64,000 bases of DNA from Xanthomonas arboricola pv. juglandis (GTDB taxonomy: Bacteria; Pseudomonadota; Gammaproteobacteria; Xanthomonadales; Xanthomonadaceae): contig NZ_JZEF01000003.1 of the NCBI RefSeq assembly GCF_001013475.1, positions 372,001 through 436,000 on the forward strand, written 5' to 3'. The translations under genes were made by a program, and so were the position numbers. The notes under the pieces were generated by a model. It saw only the letters and a list, made by a program, of their open reading frames with translations, was not told the origin of the DNA and made no database searches. The first letter of the stretch is position 1; each line of letters starts with the position of its first letter. Below are positions 1-8,286 of the stretch, one piece after another.

Positions 1-19
1 CGGGGCTTTTTTCTTGGCC

Positions 20-382
20 TTAGTGCCGGGGACGAGGGCGGAGATCTATCCGCTCGATCCCGATGGGTTCCTTGGGGCGGGGGACATTGTCCTTTTCCTT
101 GTTCTTCTTGCGCGTCTCCCGCCATTCTTCGACGGACGCCGGCATGGTCGGCACGACGCTGCGATCGACAGCCGCTCGTTTGACGAGGATGGGCTGGGAT
201 GGGGCCATGGTCGATGCCTGCGTTTGACCGGCCGGCCCTGGCCCGCCGAGCCTCAGCAGCTCTGCCGCTAGATCGAGCGCGTATTGGATGTCTTCCACCT
301 CATGCGGGGGAAGGCGGGTCGTGCGCTGCTGAAGGAGGTGGCCGAGCAAGCGACTGGCGACCTGAATCTGTGTCTGGTGCAT
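20..382 (-). CDS. Hypothetical protein, 120 aa
   Basis: I do not recognise a family. The reading frame starts at an ATG preceded five bases upstream by a good ribosome binding site (AGGAGC), which is why I prefer it to the ATG eleven codons earlier. The N-terminal half (residues 1-50) looks helical, with many Gln and Leu residues. The C-terminal half is Pro-, Lys- and Arg-rich, with a charged stretch around KKNKEKD, and is probably disordered. There is no signal peptide or membrane segment. It lies just outside a putative island boundary, so it may belong to accessory DNA. The good start signal makes it more likely real than a chance frame, but function cannot be inferred. Confidence 0.5.
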   Translation of the reverse strand: MHQTQIQVASRLLGHLLQQRTTRLPPHEVEDIQYALDLAAELLRLGGPGPAGQTQASTMAPSQPILVKRAAVDRSVVPTMPASVEEWRETRKKNKEKDNVPRPKEPIGIERIDLRPRPRH

Positions 383-871
383 GGGTGCTCCTGTGTTGGG
401 TGAGCCCTCATCCAACCAAGAACCGGCACTTACGCAAGAGCTCGCTTTCGGCCGTATTTCACAAATTTGAATGCGCGAAAAAGTTTGATTTTAGGTATGT
501 CAATAGGTAATAGCGGCGCCAAGCATCCGGATTTGCTTATGGCTGGCTGGGGACATTGCCAGCCTGCGGGAATGTCCTTGAGCCGCCGCCGTTGCCTCGC
601 TATGATCAGGTATCAACCGGGGTATCATTTTTGGATCACCCCATTCCGGGATAAGCTAGGAAAATCAATTGGTTGGCGCGGGAGGATTCTGTTCCCATCG
701 CCCGCTCCAAAGCACATCTCAATGTCCAGCAAAGAGGTAGTAAGGGCGGGGTAGCAAAAAGTTTTCATTTGTAATCCAGTATGCGTCGCACATGCCGCCG
801 GCATTGAGCTAGGCCGGGCTTGGGCGCTCCAGGTTTATTGATATTCGGCGATAGACCTTTTGCCTGACACT
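383..871. other. Intergenic stretch with left island repeat
   Basis: No convincing gene is present. The segment holds the left copy of the att-like repeat (685-708). To its right, base composition shifts toward AT. A short plus-strand frame (467-754) has no ribosome binding site and no recognisable sequence. Confidence 0.5.
685..708. repeat. Left att-like direct repeat (attL candidate)
   Basis: A 24-base sequence of the form GATTCTGTTCCCATCGCSCG followed by CTCC occurs here and again at 4178-4201 in the same orientation with one mismatch. The TTCCCATCGCCCGCTCCA section resembles the T-arm and acceptor end of a bacterial tRNA gene, a usual target of tyrosine recombinases. The two copies bracket AT-richer accessory genes, so I read them as attachment-site remnants. 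No integrase gene remains between them. Confidence 0.5.
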
Positions 872-2152
872 TCAGTCTCCGATCAGACATGCGCGCCCAT
901 TCATGGCGTCTAGATGCAATTTGGATTTTGAAATAAAATCATAGCCCATTCGCCACGAAACTGGGAAAACCATTCCTTTCTGGTCGGTGACAGAAGCATT
1001 TATAACAAAGGTTCTCGAATTTAGAACCATTGTAACGGTAGATTCTGCGTAGCTTATTGTTCTTTCCCCGAAAAGATCGACCACTTTTTTTGTCCTGAGA
1101 TCTTTTTGCGGGAATCCGGTCAAATCGATTCCTGATGCTTCAAGCGAGGTAGATGATCCGGTGTCAAGTAGTACCAGTTCTTCGCGCCCCCGAATAATTG
1201 CAGGTATCCGGGGCGCCATAGGAGAGCCCCATATCAGAGACGTCAGTCGAAAGTTGTCTTTGCAGGAGTGGTTTAAGTCACGCCCTAAAATTTTAAAACC
1301 CTCTTTGGATATCTCAACTGCACCAAGCTGCCGAAGCAAGTCCATTCCGATGATATTGACGGGCACGGATTCGCTGGTCGAAAAAGATGCATTCTCGAGA
1401 GTTAGTTCTCCGAACTTCAAATCAACCGGATCGGCTAGGTTGAATAAAATTTCTCTTGACGCGCCTATTGTGTCCCTATGGAAATTATTAGTAATTTTGA
1501 GTCCTAAAGAACGAGCAAATCTTTCATTAAGAATTGATCTAGTGGAGCCAGTATCTACAATAAAATCGGAAGCCACATCACGATGCTTGCCATCCAGCCC
1601 TCCATGTATTGTTGCCTTAACTACAGGGACGCCACCGGCGCTTACGAGAGGTAGAACAACCGGTGCGGTAATTGATTTAAGTGTTCCTGATTGTTTGCGT
1701 GCGAGAAAGGCTTCAAAGTGCGGCCAGGTAATCGCGTCAGCATCGTCGTCTGCTTTAAGGTTTGGCTTTATGTTCTGCGTATAAATTTTACGCACATCCA
1801 GCATTGTGCGCGCCCATCCGGCAATGTCACCTAGTGCAAGTGAATTTCCGGCTTGCAGGCTCTTGCATAAATAAAGCGCCCCCGCACCTTTTTGCCCCAA
1901 CACCTTTTCATCTTTTAAGCACGCTTCGATTGCTTTATTTGAAGCGTCGAAATTTGATTCGACCCGGAATAGTCCGGCTTTCGCCGGTAGCTTTGCAAGA
2001 CCGTCACTGTTGGATAACTTCTCGAGCGGAGAAATCTCGCCTCGCAAAACCATCAGTGTAACGCCCGGCCCATCTTGTGGAAGTATATTGTCAGCCTGGG
2101 ATTGAAGGCAGGTGAGTGCCAAGCAAGATGAAATTAGAAATCGCTTCAACAT
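872..2152 (-). CDS. Secreted two-domain retropepsin-like aspartic protease
   Basis: A 426-residue protein with an N-terminal signal peptide (residues 1-20, ending near LQSQA). It carries two separate aspartic protease active-site motifs: DFIVDTGSTRSILN around residue 196 and ELVLLDTGSSTSLEA around residue 326. Each Asp-Thr-Gly-Ser motif is followed by hydrophobic strands, as in retropepsin and pepsin half-domains. One chain could therefore form its own active dimer, in the periplasm or outside the cell. It lies 71 bases downstream of the leader-bearing gene at 2224-2793 on the same strand, with a hairpin in between, so the two are probably one operon. Its natural guess of a substrate is the neighbouring leader protein, but that is inference. 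The gene is AT-richer than the chromosomal background, which suggests acquisition. Confidence 0.75.
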   Translation of the reverse strand: MLKRFLISSCLALTCLQSQADNILPQDGPGVTLMVLRGEISPLEKLSNSDGLAKLPAKAGLFRVESNFDASNKAIEACLKDEKVLGQKGAGALYLCKSLQAGNSLALGDIAGWARTMLDVRKIYTQNIKPNLKADDDADAITWPHFEAFLARKQSGTLKSITAPVVLPLVSAGGVPVVKATIHGGLDGKHRDVASDFIVDTGSTRSILNERFARSLGLKITNNFHRDTIGASREILFNLADPVDLKFGELTLENASFSTSESVPVNIIGMDLLRQLGAVEISKEGFKILGRDLNHSCKDNFRLTSLIWGSPMAPRIPAIIRGREELVLLDTGSSTSLEASGIDLTGFPQKDLRTKKVVDLFGERTISYAESTVTMVLNSRTFVINASVTDQKGMVFPVSWRMGYDFISKSKLHLDAMNGRACLIGD

Positions 2153-2170
2153 TTTTTGCTCTTCAACTAG

Positions 2171-2197
2171 AGAAAGCGCCGGAGTCCGGCGCTCTCG
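2171..2197 (-). terminator. Intercistronic hairpin between leader gene and protease
   Basis: An 8-bp stem (AGCGCCGG at 2175-2182 with CCGGCGCT at 2186-2193) has a 3-base loop. On the minus strand it is followed by TTTCTCT, which makes it terminator-like. It could lower protease transcription relative to the upstream gene. Confidence 0.55.
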
Positions 2198-2223
2198 TTT
2201 GAATGAAAGTAGTTAAGGCTGCG

Positions 2224-2793
2224 TCAGGGCGTGGGTACCGTTAACGTTGCTTGACCGCTATATTGATTTGTTGCTGTGTCGTATTTCACGGTGAAATCAA
2301 ACTTCAGGCCCGTGCCCCAGTCATACGAGTAAGAGGCATTTAATCCCGAGATCGAAAACTGATCCGTATTCATCGCCAGGGAATATGTGCTTCCATTCCA
2401 GGTGAAACTGCCGCTCCCCGCCAAGTTCCAGCTGCCATCCGTTAAATTTACGCTCTCCGAAACGTTAAAGGCGAGGTTGTGATCTGGGTTGATCCAGCTT
2501 TGAGATGCTTTGGCAACTCCACTGCCATCCAGTTCTGCAGAGTCTTTATACTCCCAACTGTCTCCGGTAACCGTCTCGGCACCTCCGTCCCCTCCGCCAC
2601 CACCACCACCACCACCACCACCGGTAGGCGGAGGGGGATTTTCTGGTGGCAACGGGGGAGGGAAAGTTGGCGGTTCAGACGGGGGATTTACCACAATCGG
2701 CGGAATCTCGGTCGGTGGTTCACTTGGGTCGACATCCGCTGCGGCAGCTGCACCTGCCACAAGCTGCAACTCTTCCTTAGTAAGTTCTCTCAT
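2224..2793 (-). CDS. Secreted protein with double-glycine-type leader and Pro/Gly linker
   Basis: The 189-residue product starts MRELTKEELQLVAGAAAA, which matches the bacteriocin-type leader pattern (ELTxEEL..V.GA) cut after Gly-Ala or Gly-Gly by peptidase-containing ABC exporters. Residues about 20-70 are a Pro-rich spacer ending in a run of eleven Gly. Residues 75-189 form a Ser-, Thr- and Asn-rich, beta-strand-like domain with regularly spaced aromatic residues and no Cys. The ATG is preceded by AAAAGGAAG, and I prefer it to the GTG one codon earlier. Part of the Gly run is coded by a (GGT)n trinucleotide tract (plus strand 2597-2622) prone to length change. The protein has no recognised function. 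It may be an exported adhesin or a bacteriocin-like substrate of the protease gene that follows it. Confidence 0.65.
   Translation of the reverse strand: MRELTKEELQLVAGAAAAADVDPSEPPTEIPPIVVNPPSEPPTFPPPLPPENPPPPTGGGGGGGGGGGDGGAETVTGDSWEYKDSAELDGSGVAKASQSWINPDHNLAFNVSESVNLTDGSWNLAGSGSFTWNGSTYSLAMNTDQFSISGLNASYSYDWGTGLKFDFTVKYDTATNQYSGQATLTVPTP
2597..2622. repeat. CCA/GGT trinucleotide microsatellite in the linker
   Basis: An uninterrupted (CCA) tract of 26 bases encodes consecutive Gly codons (GGT) of the leader-bearing protein on the minus strand. Slippage in units of three would change linker length without breaking the frame. Confidence 0.8.
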
Positions 2794-3261
2794 CACAACT
2801 TCCTTTTGCTAGTCAGAGGAATCAACTGTCCTTAATAACTATCCCAGTAGTGCATAGAAGGACAGATCAATGTTAATTTATTTGAATGACTTTAAGTGTG
2901 CATGCAATTCATGCAAAGCAAACATAACTGCATTTTGGTAAAAATTCATTAATTTTTTGTGGGGATAGCATTCAGCTTGTGTCCAGGACGGAAGTCATGT
3001 AGGCAGGTGGGGATGTATGCGTTTACGTAGCCGAGCTCTTCGCGTAAAAAACCTTATTGATCTGAATTAAATGAATTTTTTACGCGGGCTTCTGCAGCTT
3101 CGCTTCCATAGGCTTGGATAATCCTGCATAGGCTTGGATAATCCTGTGGTGTAAAAACTATGGACGGTGATTCGTCCACAAGGATGACATGGAGGAGTCT
3201 CTTTTTCGAAAAAAAGAGGCGATGAGGCGACATCAACACTCGGTGACAATGCCGCTTTCCA
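2794..3261. other. AT-rich intergenic region
   Basis: No gene is supported here. It presumably holds the promoter of the leader gene (minus strand), but I cannot choose a clear -35/-10 pair in the AT-rich sequence. It also contains a perfect 20-bp tandem duplication (3107-3146) and a T/A-rich palindrome (3199-3218, CTCTTTTTCG-type), which might be remnants of a control region for the metallopeptidase gene downstream. Confidence 0.45.
3107..3146. repeat. Perfect 20-bp tandem duplication
   Basis: The unit CATAGGCTTGGATAATCCTG occurs twice back to back (3107-3126 and 3127-3146) without mismatch. This looks like a recent slippage event. Confidence 0.9.
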
Positions 3262-4040
3262 GTGAATGTCCAAGAGCTGGCGCTCGAGTATTCGAATCAG
3301 TGCTTTGCTTCAGAGCGCATCGCTAAAATTGTGGCGATGGACATCCAAGGATTTGAGGGCGCCTTCAAAGCCAGGAGTGATGGTCAGTGGGCGATTGGCT
3401 ACAACAGCGAGCAATCGCCGGGTCGTGTCCTCTTCACGTTGGCGCACGAGTTCGGTCACTGCATGTTGCATGACAGCTGCAAAGTTCCTTCAAGTGCACA
3501 TCAAAAGATGTCTACGATTGGGAGTCGATGGAGCGCAAGATAGAGACAGACGCCGATCTATTCGCGTCTTATCTGTTGATGCCATTGGACGACTTTCGCC
3601 AGCAGGTTCAGGGGCATGCGGGTCAGATCGAAATGCTGCGACATTGCGCTGATCGCTATGGCGTGTCGGTCATGGCAGCAGCCTTAAAGTGGATTGAGAT
3701 TGCGCCCAAACGTGCCGTTGTGGTCGTGGTGCGGGATGGCTTTGTGCACTGGGCGAGATCGAACACTGTGGCGCGCAAGTCCGGCTTGGCTCTTTCGGCA
3801 AAGAAGAACCTCATTGAAGTGCCTGAGGGCTCCTTGCCCGCTCGGTCCGATGAGTCGGTCTCAGGGCTAATCCAAATGAAAAGTGCCAGGCTTTGGTTCC
3901 CCAAAGAGCCGCAGGGCATGGAGCTTGTTGAGCATATCCATGTGGGGGGAGGGGCTGGCCTTACACGCTTGGGTTGTTGCTGCTTCCAGATGCCATCCCG
4001 CTTTGGGAGCGTAGAGATGAAGATGAAGATGAAGGGCTAG
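3262..4040 (+). pseudogene. Frameshifted ImmA/IrrE-type metallopeptidase
   Basis: The first part (3262-3543) contains the zinc-protease motif FTLAHEFGHCMLH (HExxH). The second part (about 3507-4040, another frame) continues with RKIETDADLFASYLLMP, which is the ExxAxxFAxxLLMP helix of ImmA/IrrE peptidases. Reading across positions 3505-3507 gives ...SAHQ-K-DVYDWESMERKIE, so a single-base loss in the AAAAG run at 3503-3507 separates the frames. Family members cleave or inactivate phage-type repressors and often pair with an XRE regulator. No such regulator is seen here, and an in-frame stop lies at 3244. The GTG start at 3262 lacks a ribosome binding site, so the 5' end may also be damaged. I take it as a decayed gene unless the base loss is a sequencing error. 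Confidence 0.75.
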
Positions 4041-4614
4041 CGCCCCTTTCCCACCCAACACGTTGGCGTTAAAAGCTGGGCAATTTTGATGGGCTTCTTT
4101 AAGATCAGGGGTATCTTTTTTGGGTCCCTTGTTGCGCATAAAAAAATTTATGCGAATCAACGGGTTAGGGTGATTTTGATTCTGTTCCCATCGCGCGCTC
4201 CATGTCCGGCAGATGCCTTCGACGACCTTGCCCGCTGCACCAGAGCGTAATCGCTCGATCGCCGATCCGTCCCCGACTGAAGTGCTTCTCTTCCGGGGCG
4301 GTCGCCGCACGCTTGCAGTGATTCCCTGACATGCCATTTCAGGGGCAGCTCAGCCCTCCTGCAGTCGATGGCAACGATTGGTTTTCAGCTGTCGGTTTTT
4401 AATCGCGGATCGGATGTTTTCGTCGGCTACAACCGATTGCGACGGTGCCGCCGGACATAACAGTTAGTGTTTTGGACCGGCATCGATTGCAGCGCGCTTG
4501 GAGCGAATAACGCCAGTTGCGCGCTTCGCTATTTCCTTGCCCATGGTCAGGAACCTCCTGATTGAGCGGGCTTGCAGCGATGGGCATAGTGGCAGCCATC
4601 ATCGAGCGAGCACC
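4041..4614. other. Intergenic stretch with right island repeat
   Basis: I see no supported gene. The right att-like repeat lies at 4178-4201. Long frames on the minus strand here are uninterrupted by chance and have no start signal. Confidence 0.45.
4178..4201. repeat. Right att-like direct repeat (attR candidate)
   Basis: This is the second copy of the 24-base tRNA-3'-end-like repeat found at 685-708, with one mismatch (C to G in the CCCGC segment). Together the copies enclose about 3.5 kb holding the leader protein, aspartic protease and broken metallopeptidase. Confidence 0.5.
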
Positions 4615-5001
4615 ATGACGGCCACGCATCCTCAACTCATCGGCGCACTTCTCAAGGGCATACGCCGCGCCGAGTCCGCGCGTGCAGCCTCGGTTGCTCA
4701 CCGCGCCGAGCAGATGCGTTTTGGTTACGGCACGCCGGACGATGCGGGCAAGGTGCTGGAGATGTTTGCGCTGGATTCCGAGCAGATTCGTGAGCTGGGG
4801 CTGGTGGGTGTGGAAGAGCTGGGCGAGGCGGTCTGCCATGCCTGGTCCATCAATGCCGGCGAGCTGGATCGGGTGGTGCAGTGGTTTTCGGCGCCCAGAG
4901 TCGAGTTTGTCGGCAAGCACTGCGGTGAGCTGATCCGGGCCGGGCGCATCGGGCCGGTGCTGACCATGGCCCGTGAGCATGCCTTGCTGCGCCATCGCTG
5001 A
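4615..5001 (+). CDS. Hypothetical protein, 128 aa
   Basis: I do not recognise the family. From the ATG at 4615 the product begins MTATHPQLIGALLKGIRRA and is mainly alpha-helical by composition, with no signal peptide, membrane segment or Cys-rich motif. A longer frame opens at 4498, but the extra residues look random and the codon use becomes typical of this genome only from about 4615. It lies 88 bases upstream of an H-NS-like gene in the same direction, so co-transcription is possible. Confidence 0.55.
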   Translation: MTATHPQLIGALLKGIRRAESARAASVAHRAEQMRFGYGTPDDAGKVLEMFALDSEQIRELGLVGVEELGEAVCHAWSINAGELDRVVQWFSAPRVEFVGKHCGELIRAGRIGPVLTMAREHALLRHR

Positions 5002-5089
5002 CCGCAGCCAGACTCGGGTGCGTCCTGCCGCTTTACGCTAGCCGGCGCAACGGCAATACTCGCTGACCCGTCCAACCTCAGTCTTGCCA

Positions 5090-5482
5090 ATGCGCCAGGT
5101 TCCGCCCGCTTCACCCTCTGCCGCCGCCAAAGCCCAATTGCTGGAAGAGCTGCGCAAGCTCGAGCAGGAAGAAGCCCAGCTGAAGTATGCCCAGACGCTG
5201 GAAGCCTTCGACCAGGTGGTCGAGGTGTTGACCCAGTTCGGCAGCCGCTTCAATGCCAAGCAGAAGTCCCAGATCGCGTCACTGGCGATGACCGGCAAAT
5301 CCAAGGGGCCGCTGTCGTCAACGGGCGAAGTGGTGGCCAAATACTGGATTCCGCATTCCGGCGAGACCTGGTCCGGGCGTGGTCGCACGCCGCGTGCGTT
5401 CAAGGCCTGGGAAGGCACCAGCTCCTACAAGGAATGGAAGGCCAATCATCCGGACAAGCGATTCCCGCTGTATCCGGGCTGA
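5090..5482 (+). CDS. H-NS family nucleoid-associated protein
   Basis: The 130-residue product has the H-NS layout. A helical, Glu/Gln/Leu-rich N-terminal oligomerisation part (residues 12-50, LLEELRKLEQEEAQLKYAQ) is followed by a linker and a C-terminal DNA-binding part containing TWSGRGRTPRAF, a variant of the H-NS TWTGRGRxP loop that inserts in the minor groove of AT-rich DNA. Such proteins silence horizontally acquired AT-rich genes. A TTG two codons upstream is possible, but the ATG at 5090 is preferred. Its position next to an AT-rich island is notable. The tail after the motif (KAWEGTSSYKEWKANHP) resembles xanthomonad H-NS-like proteins. Confidence 0.8.
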   Translation: MRQVPPASPSAAAKAQLLEELRKLEQEEAQLKYAQTLEAFDQVVEVLTQFGSRFNAKQKSQIASLAMTGKSKGPLSSTGEVVAKYWIPHSGETWSGRGRTPRAFKAWEGTSSYKEWKANHPDKRFPLYPG

Positions 5483-6090
5483 GTTTTTGCGTATTCAGGG
5501 TCTGGCTGGGGCTCGTCAGCGTTTAGCGATTTACGGCCGTCGCGCACTTTGGTGTTATCGCCGTCATTGCTGCAGTGCATTCGAGACGCTGCCGGATCGT
5601 GCAATCAAAGCTGGATGTGAGCATGCTTTCCGATGTCGCCGTGCTCTAGGCCGGAGACGGAGAATTGCGCGTCCAGCTTGCTGTGGCGATGTGATTGTTT
5701 AGGCATAGTGCGTCGCGATTGACTGGCGGGTTTTTCGATAGATGTACTCGAAATACGCGATTGCCGGATGCGGCTGTTTCGGCTTTTGTCAGTTCGTTGA
5801 TCGACTATCGATAAAGACGAGTGATAAGCCGATAGGTTTTGCCCTAATCCGCATCGCCGCGCGTGTCACTAGATACCAAGCCGCTGCTTCAAGTTCTTTG
5901 GTAAGCAAAGCCATTGGAGCTCTATCTGCGATTGCGGCGCGCCAGTAGCGATTCTTCTCGCCCTGCGTTCGACGCGGAGTCTGGGTTTCACCGGCAGGGT
6001 TGTAACCACGTACGAACTACTGCATCGGTTTCCATGGATACGTAGCCTAGATCCTGTTCAAGTCGAAGTACCCAGCGCATATGGCCAAGC
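5483..6090. other. Intergenic, nothing recognised
   Basis: About 600 bases without a supported gene. Frames at 5742-5948 and elsewhere lack ribosome binding sites and genome-typical codon use. No clear terminator was seen for the H-NS gene. Confidence 0.4.
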
Positions 6091-6135
6091 AATAAAAAAC
6101 TCGCGGCCTACCGGGTTTCCGGCAGGCCGCGAGTT
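6091..6135 (-). terminator. Rho-independent terminator of glgX
   Basis: A perfect 12-bp stem, AACTCGCGGCCT (6098-6109) with AGGCCGCGAGTT (6124-6135), is followed on the minus strand by a U-rich run (plus-strand A run 6094-6099). It sits just after the glgX stop codon. Confidence 0.9.
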
Positions 6136-6153
6136 CGTGTCACCGCATCAGTA

Positions 6154-8286
6154 TTACTGGTCGTTCTTGCACTCGAACACCGACACGCTGCGCGGCGGGG
6201 CCAGGAATTCGCTGGCGCCGGCCGGCATCATGTCCACTTCCAGCGCTTCGTCGGTCGAGAGTGCCAGCTTCCAGTGCACCGGTTCGTCGGCCGAGGGCAG
6301 GGTGAAGGTCACGCCTTCGTGGTAGGCATTGATGACGATCAACAAGGTGGCGTCGTTGGCCAACTCCTTGACGCCGGAGGTCTGGGCCTTGCCTTCCAGC
6401 AGCAGTCCCACCGAGCGCGCGCCGGCATCGGTCCAGTGCGCGTCGTCCATTTCGGTGCCACCCGGATTGAGCCAGGTGAGATCACGCAGGCCTGCCTCCT
6501 CGTTGTACTGGCCGTTGAGGAAGCGGCCGCGCGACAGGATCGGATAACGCTTGCGCAGACGCGTCAGCGCCTTGACGAACTCAGTCAGGCGGCCATCGGT
6601 CGGGTCGTTTTCCCAGTCCAGCCAGGTGATCTCGTTGTCCTGGCAATAGGTGTTGTTGTTGCCGCCCTGCGACTGCGCACGCTCGTCACCTGCAAGCATC
6701 ATCGGCGTCCCTTGCGAGAGCAGCAGCGTGGCGAGCAGGTTCTTCATCTGCCGCTCGCGGATCTGTAGCACCTCCGCGTTATCGGTATCGCCTTCCTCAC
6801 CGTAGTTGCAGGAACCGTCGTTGGACGAACCGTCGCGATTGTCCTCGCCATTGGCGATGTTGTGCTTTTCGTTGTAGCTGACCAGGTCGCGCAGGGTGAA
6901 TCCATCGTGCGCGGTGATGAAGTTGACCGACGCCCATGGACGGCGACCGCGACGATCGAACAGATCGGCCGAGCCGGTGAAGCGCGTGGCGAACTCGGCA
7001 AGCTTGCCATCTTCGCCTTTCCAGAACTCGCGCGCGTTGTCGCGGAACTTGTCGTTCCATTCCGACCAGCCCGGCGGGAAGTGACCGACCTGGTAGCCGC
7101 CGGGGCCGCAGTCCCAGGGTTCGGCAATCAGCTTGACCTCCGACAGCAACGGATCCTGGTTGCAGGCATCCAGGAAACCGCCGCGCTGGTCGAAACCACT
7201 CGGCTCGCGCCCCAGGATCGTGGCTAGGTCGAAGCGGAAGCCGTCCACATGCATTTCGCCGGCCCAGTAGCGCAGCGAATCGTTGACGAACTGGATCACC
7301 CGCGAGTTGCTCAGGTTGAGCGTGTTGCCGGTGCCGGTATCGTTGATGTAGTAACGCTTGTCTTCGGCAAGGCGATAGTAGCTGGCGTTGTCGATGCCCT
7401 TGAACGACAGCGTCGGGCCCAACTCGCTGCCTTCGGCGGTGTGGTTGTAGACCACGTCCAGGATCACTTCCAGGCCCTGCTTGTGCATGGCCTTGACCAT
7501 GTCGCGGAACTCATCGCGATGCCCGCTGGACAGATAGCGCGACTTCAGCGCGAAGAAGCCGATGGTGTTATAGCCCCAGTAATTGCGCAGATCCTTGTCC
7601 AGCAGGTGCTGATCGTCCAGATACGCATGCACCGGCAACAGCTCCACTGCGGTGATGCCCAGGTCCTTGATGTATTGCAGTACCTGCGGCTGCGCCAAGC
7701 CGGCAAAGGTGCCGCGTACGGCCTCCGGGACCTGCGGATTGCGCATGGTGTAGCCACGCACATGGGTCTCGTAGATCACCGTCTCGTTCCACGGCGTGAG
7801 CAGTCGCGCATCGTCTTCCCAGTCGTAGGTGTCTTCGACCACCACACACTTGGGCATGAACGGTGCGCTGTCGCGCTCGTCGAAGCTCAGATCGCCATCC
7901 GGGTGACCCACGGTGTAGCCGTAAAGTTCGTCTGCCCAGATCAGGTCGCCATCCATCTCGCGTGCATACGGGTCCATCAACAGCTTGTTGTGGTTGAAGC
8001 GGTGGCCTTCGGTGGGCTCATACGGGCCATGCACGCGGTAGCCGTAGCGCTGGCCGGGTTTGACGTCAGGCAGATAGCCGTGCCAGATCTCGTTGGTGTA
8101 TTCCGGAAGATCCACCCGCACTTCGGTGCCCTGTTCGTCGAACAGGCACAGCTCCACACGCGTGGCATGCGCGGAAAACAACGCAAAATTGGTGCCCTGG
8201 CCATCGAAGACGGCGCCGCGCGGGAACGGGCGTCCTTGGCGGATGCGGGAGGGGTTGGCGTAAGCCGCGCTTGCTGGACGTCGCAT
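6154..8286 (-). CDS. glgX: Glycogen debranching enzyme GlgX
   Basis: GlgX hydrolyses the alpha-1,6 branches of limit dextrins during glycogen breakdown in the cytoplasm. The 710-residue product has an N-terminal carbohydrate-binding domain (GAVFDGQGTNFALFSAHATR) and a GH13 barrel with the conserved regions DVVYNHTAEG, DGFRFDLAT (nucleophile Asp), LIAEPWD (acid/base Glu) and ITAHDGFTLRDLVSYNEKHN, then a beta-domain. The length fits GlgX. The frame is open to 8364. I chose the ATG giving MRRPASAAYA because the region before it lacks conserved sequence, but no start has a good ribosome binding site. No other glycogen gene is adjacent in this window. Confidence 0.92.
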   Translation of the reverse strand: MRRPASAAYANPSRIRQGRPFPRGAVFDGQGTNFALFSAHATRVELCLFDEQGTEVRVDLPEYTNEIWHGYLPDVKPGQRYGYRVHGPYEPTEGHRFNHNKLLMDPYAREMDGDLIWADELYGYTVGHPDGDLSFDERDSAPFMPKCVVVEDTYDWEDDARLLTPWNETVIYETHVRGYTMRNPQVPEAVRGTFAGLAQPQVLQYIKDLGITAVELLPVHAYLDDQHLLDKDLRNYWGYNTIGFFALKSRYLSSGHRDEFRDMVKAMHKQGLEVILDVVYNHTAEGSELGPTLSFKGIDNASYYRLAEDKRYYINDTGTGNTLNLSNSRVIQFVNDSLRYWAGEMHVDGFRFDLATILGREPSGFDQRGGFLDACNQDPLLSEVKLIAEPWDCGPGGYQVGHFPPGWSEWNDKFRDNAREFWKGEDGKLAEFATRFTGSADLFDRRGRRPWASVNFITAHDGFTLRDLVSYNEKHNIANGEDNRDGSSNDGSCNYGEEGDTDNAEVLQIRERQMKNLLATLLLSQGTPMMLAGDERAQSQGGNNNTYCQDNEITWLDWENDPTDGRLTEFVKALTRLRKRYPILSRGRFLNGQYNEEAGLRDLTWLNPGGTEMDDAHWTDAGARSVGLLLEGKAQTSGVKELANDATLLIVINAYHEGVTFTLPSADEPVHWKLALSTDEALEVDMMPAGASEFLAPPRSVSVFECKNDQ

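Noticed and set aside
685..708. A complete tRNA gene at the att-like repeat
   Set aside because: Only a T-arm and acceptor-like end is present. No anticodon or D-arm can be folded upstream.
3054..3239. Minus-strand frame before the metallopeptidase
   Set aside because: It spans the 20-bp tandem duplication, resembles no XRE regulator and lacks a start signal.
5742..5948. Short plus-strand ORF between the H-NS-like gene and glgX
   Set aside because: No ribosome binding site, unusual codon use and no recognisable sequence.
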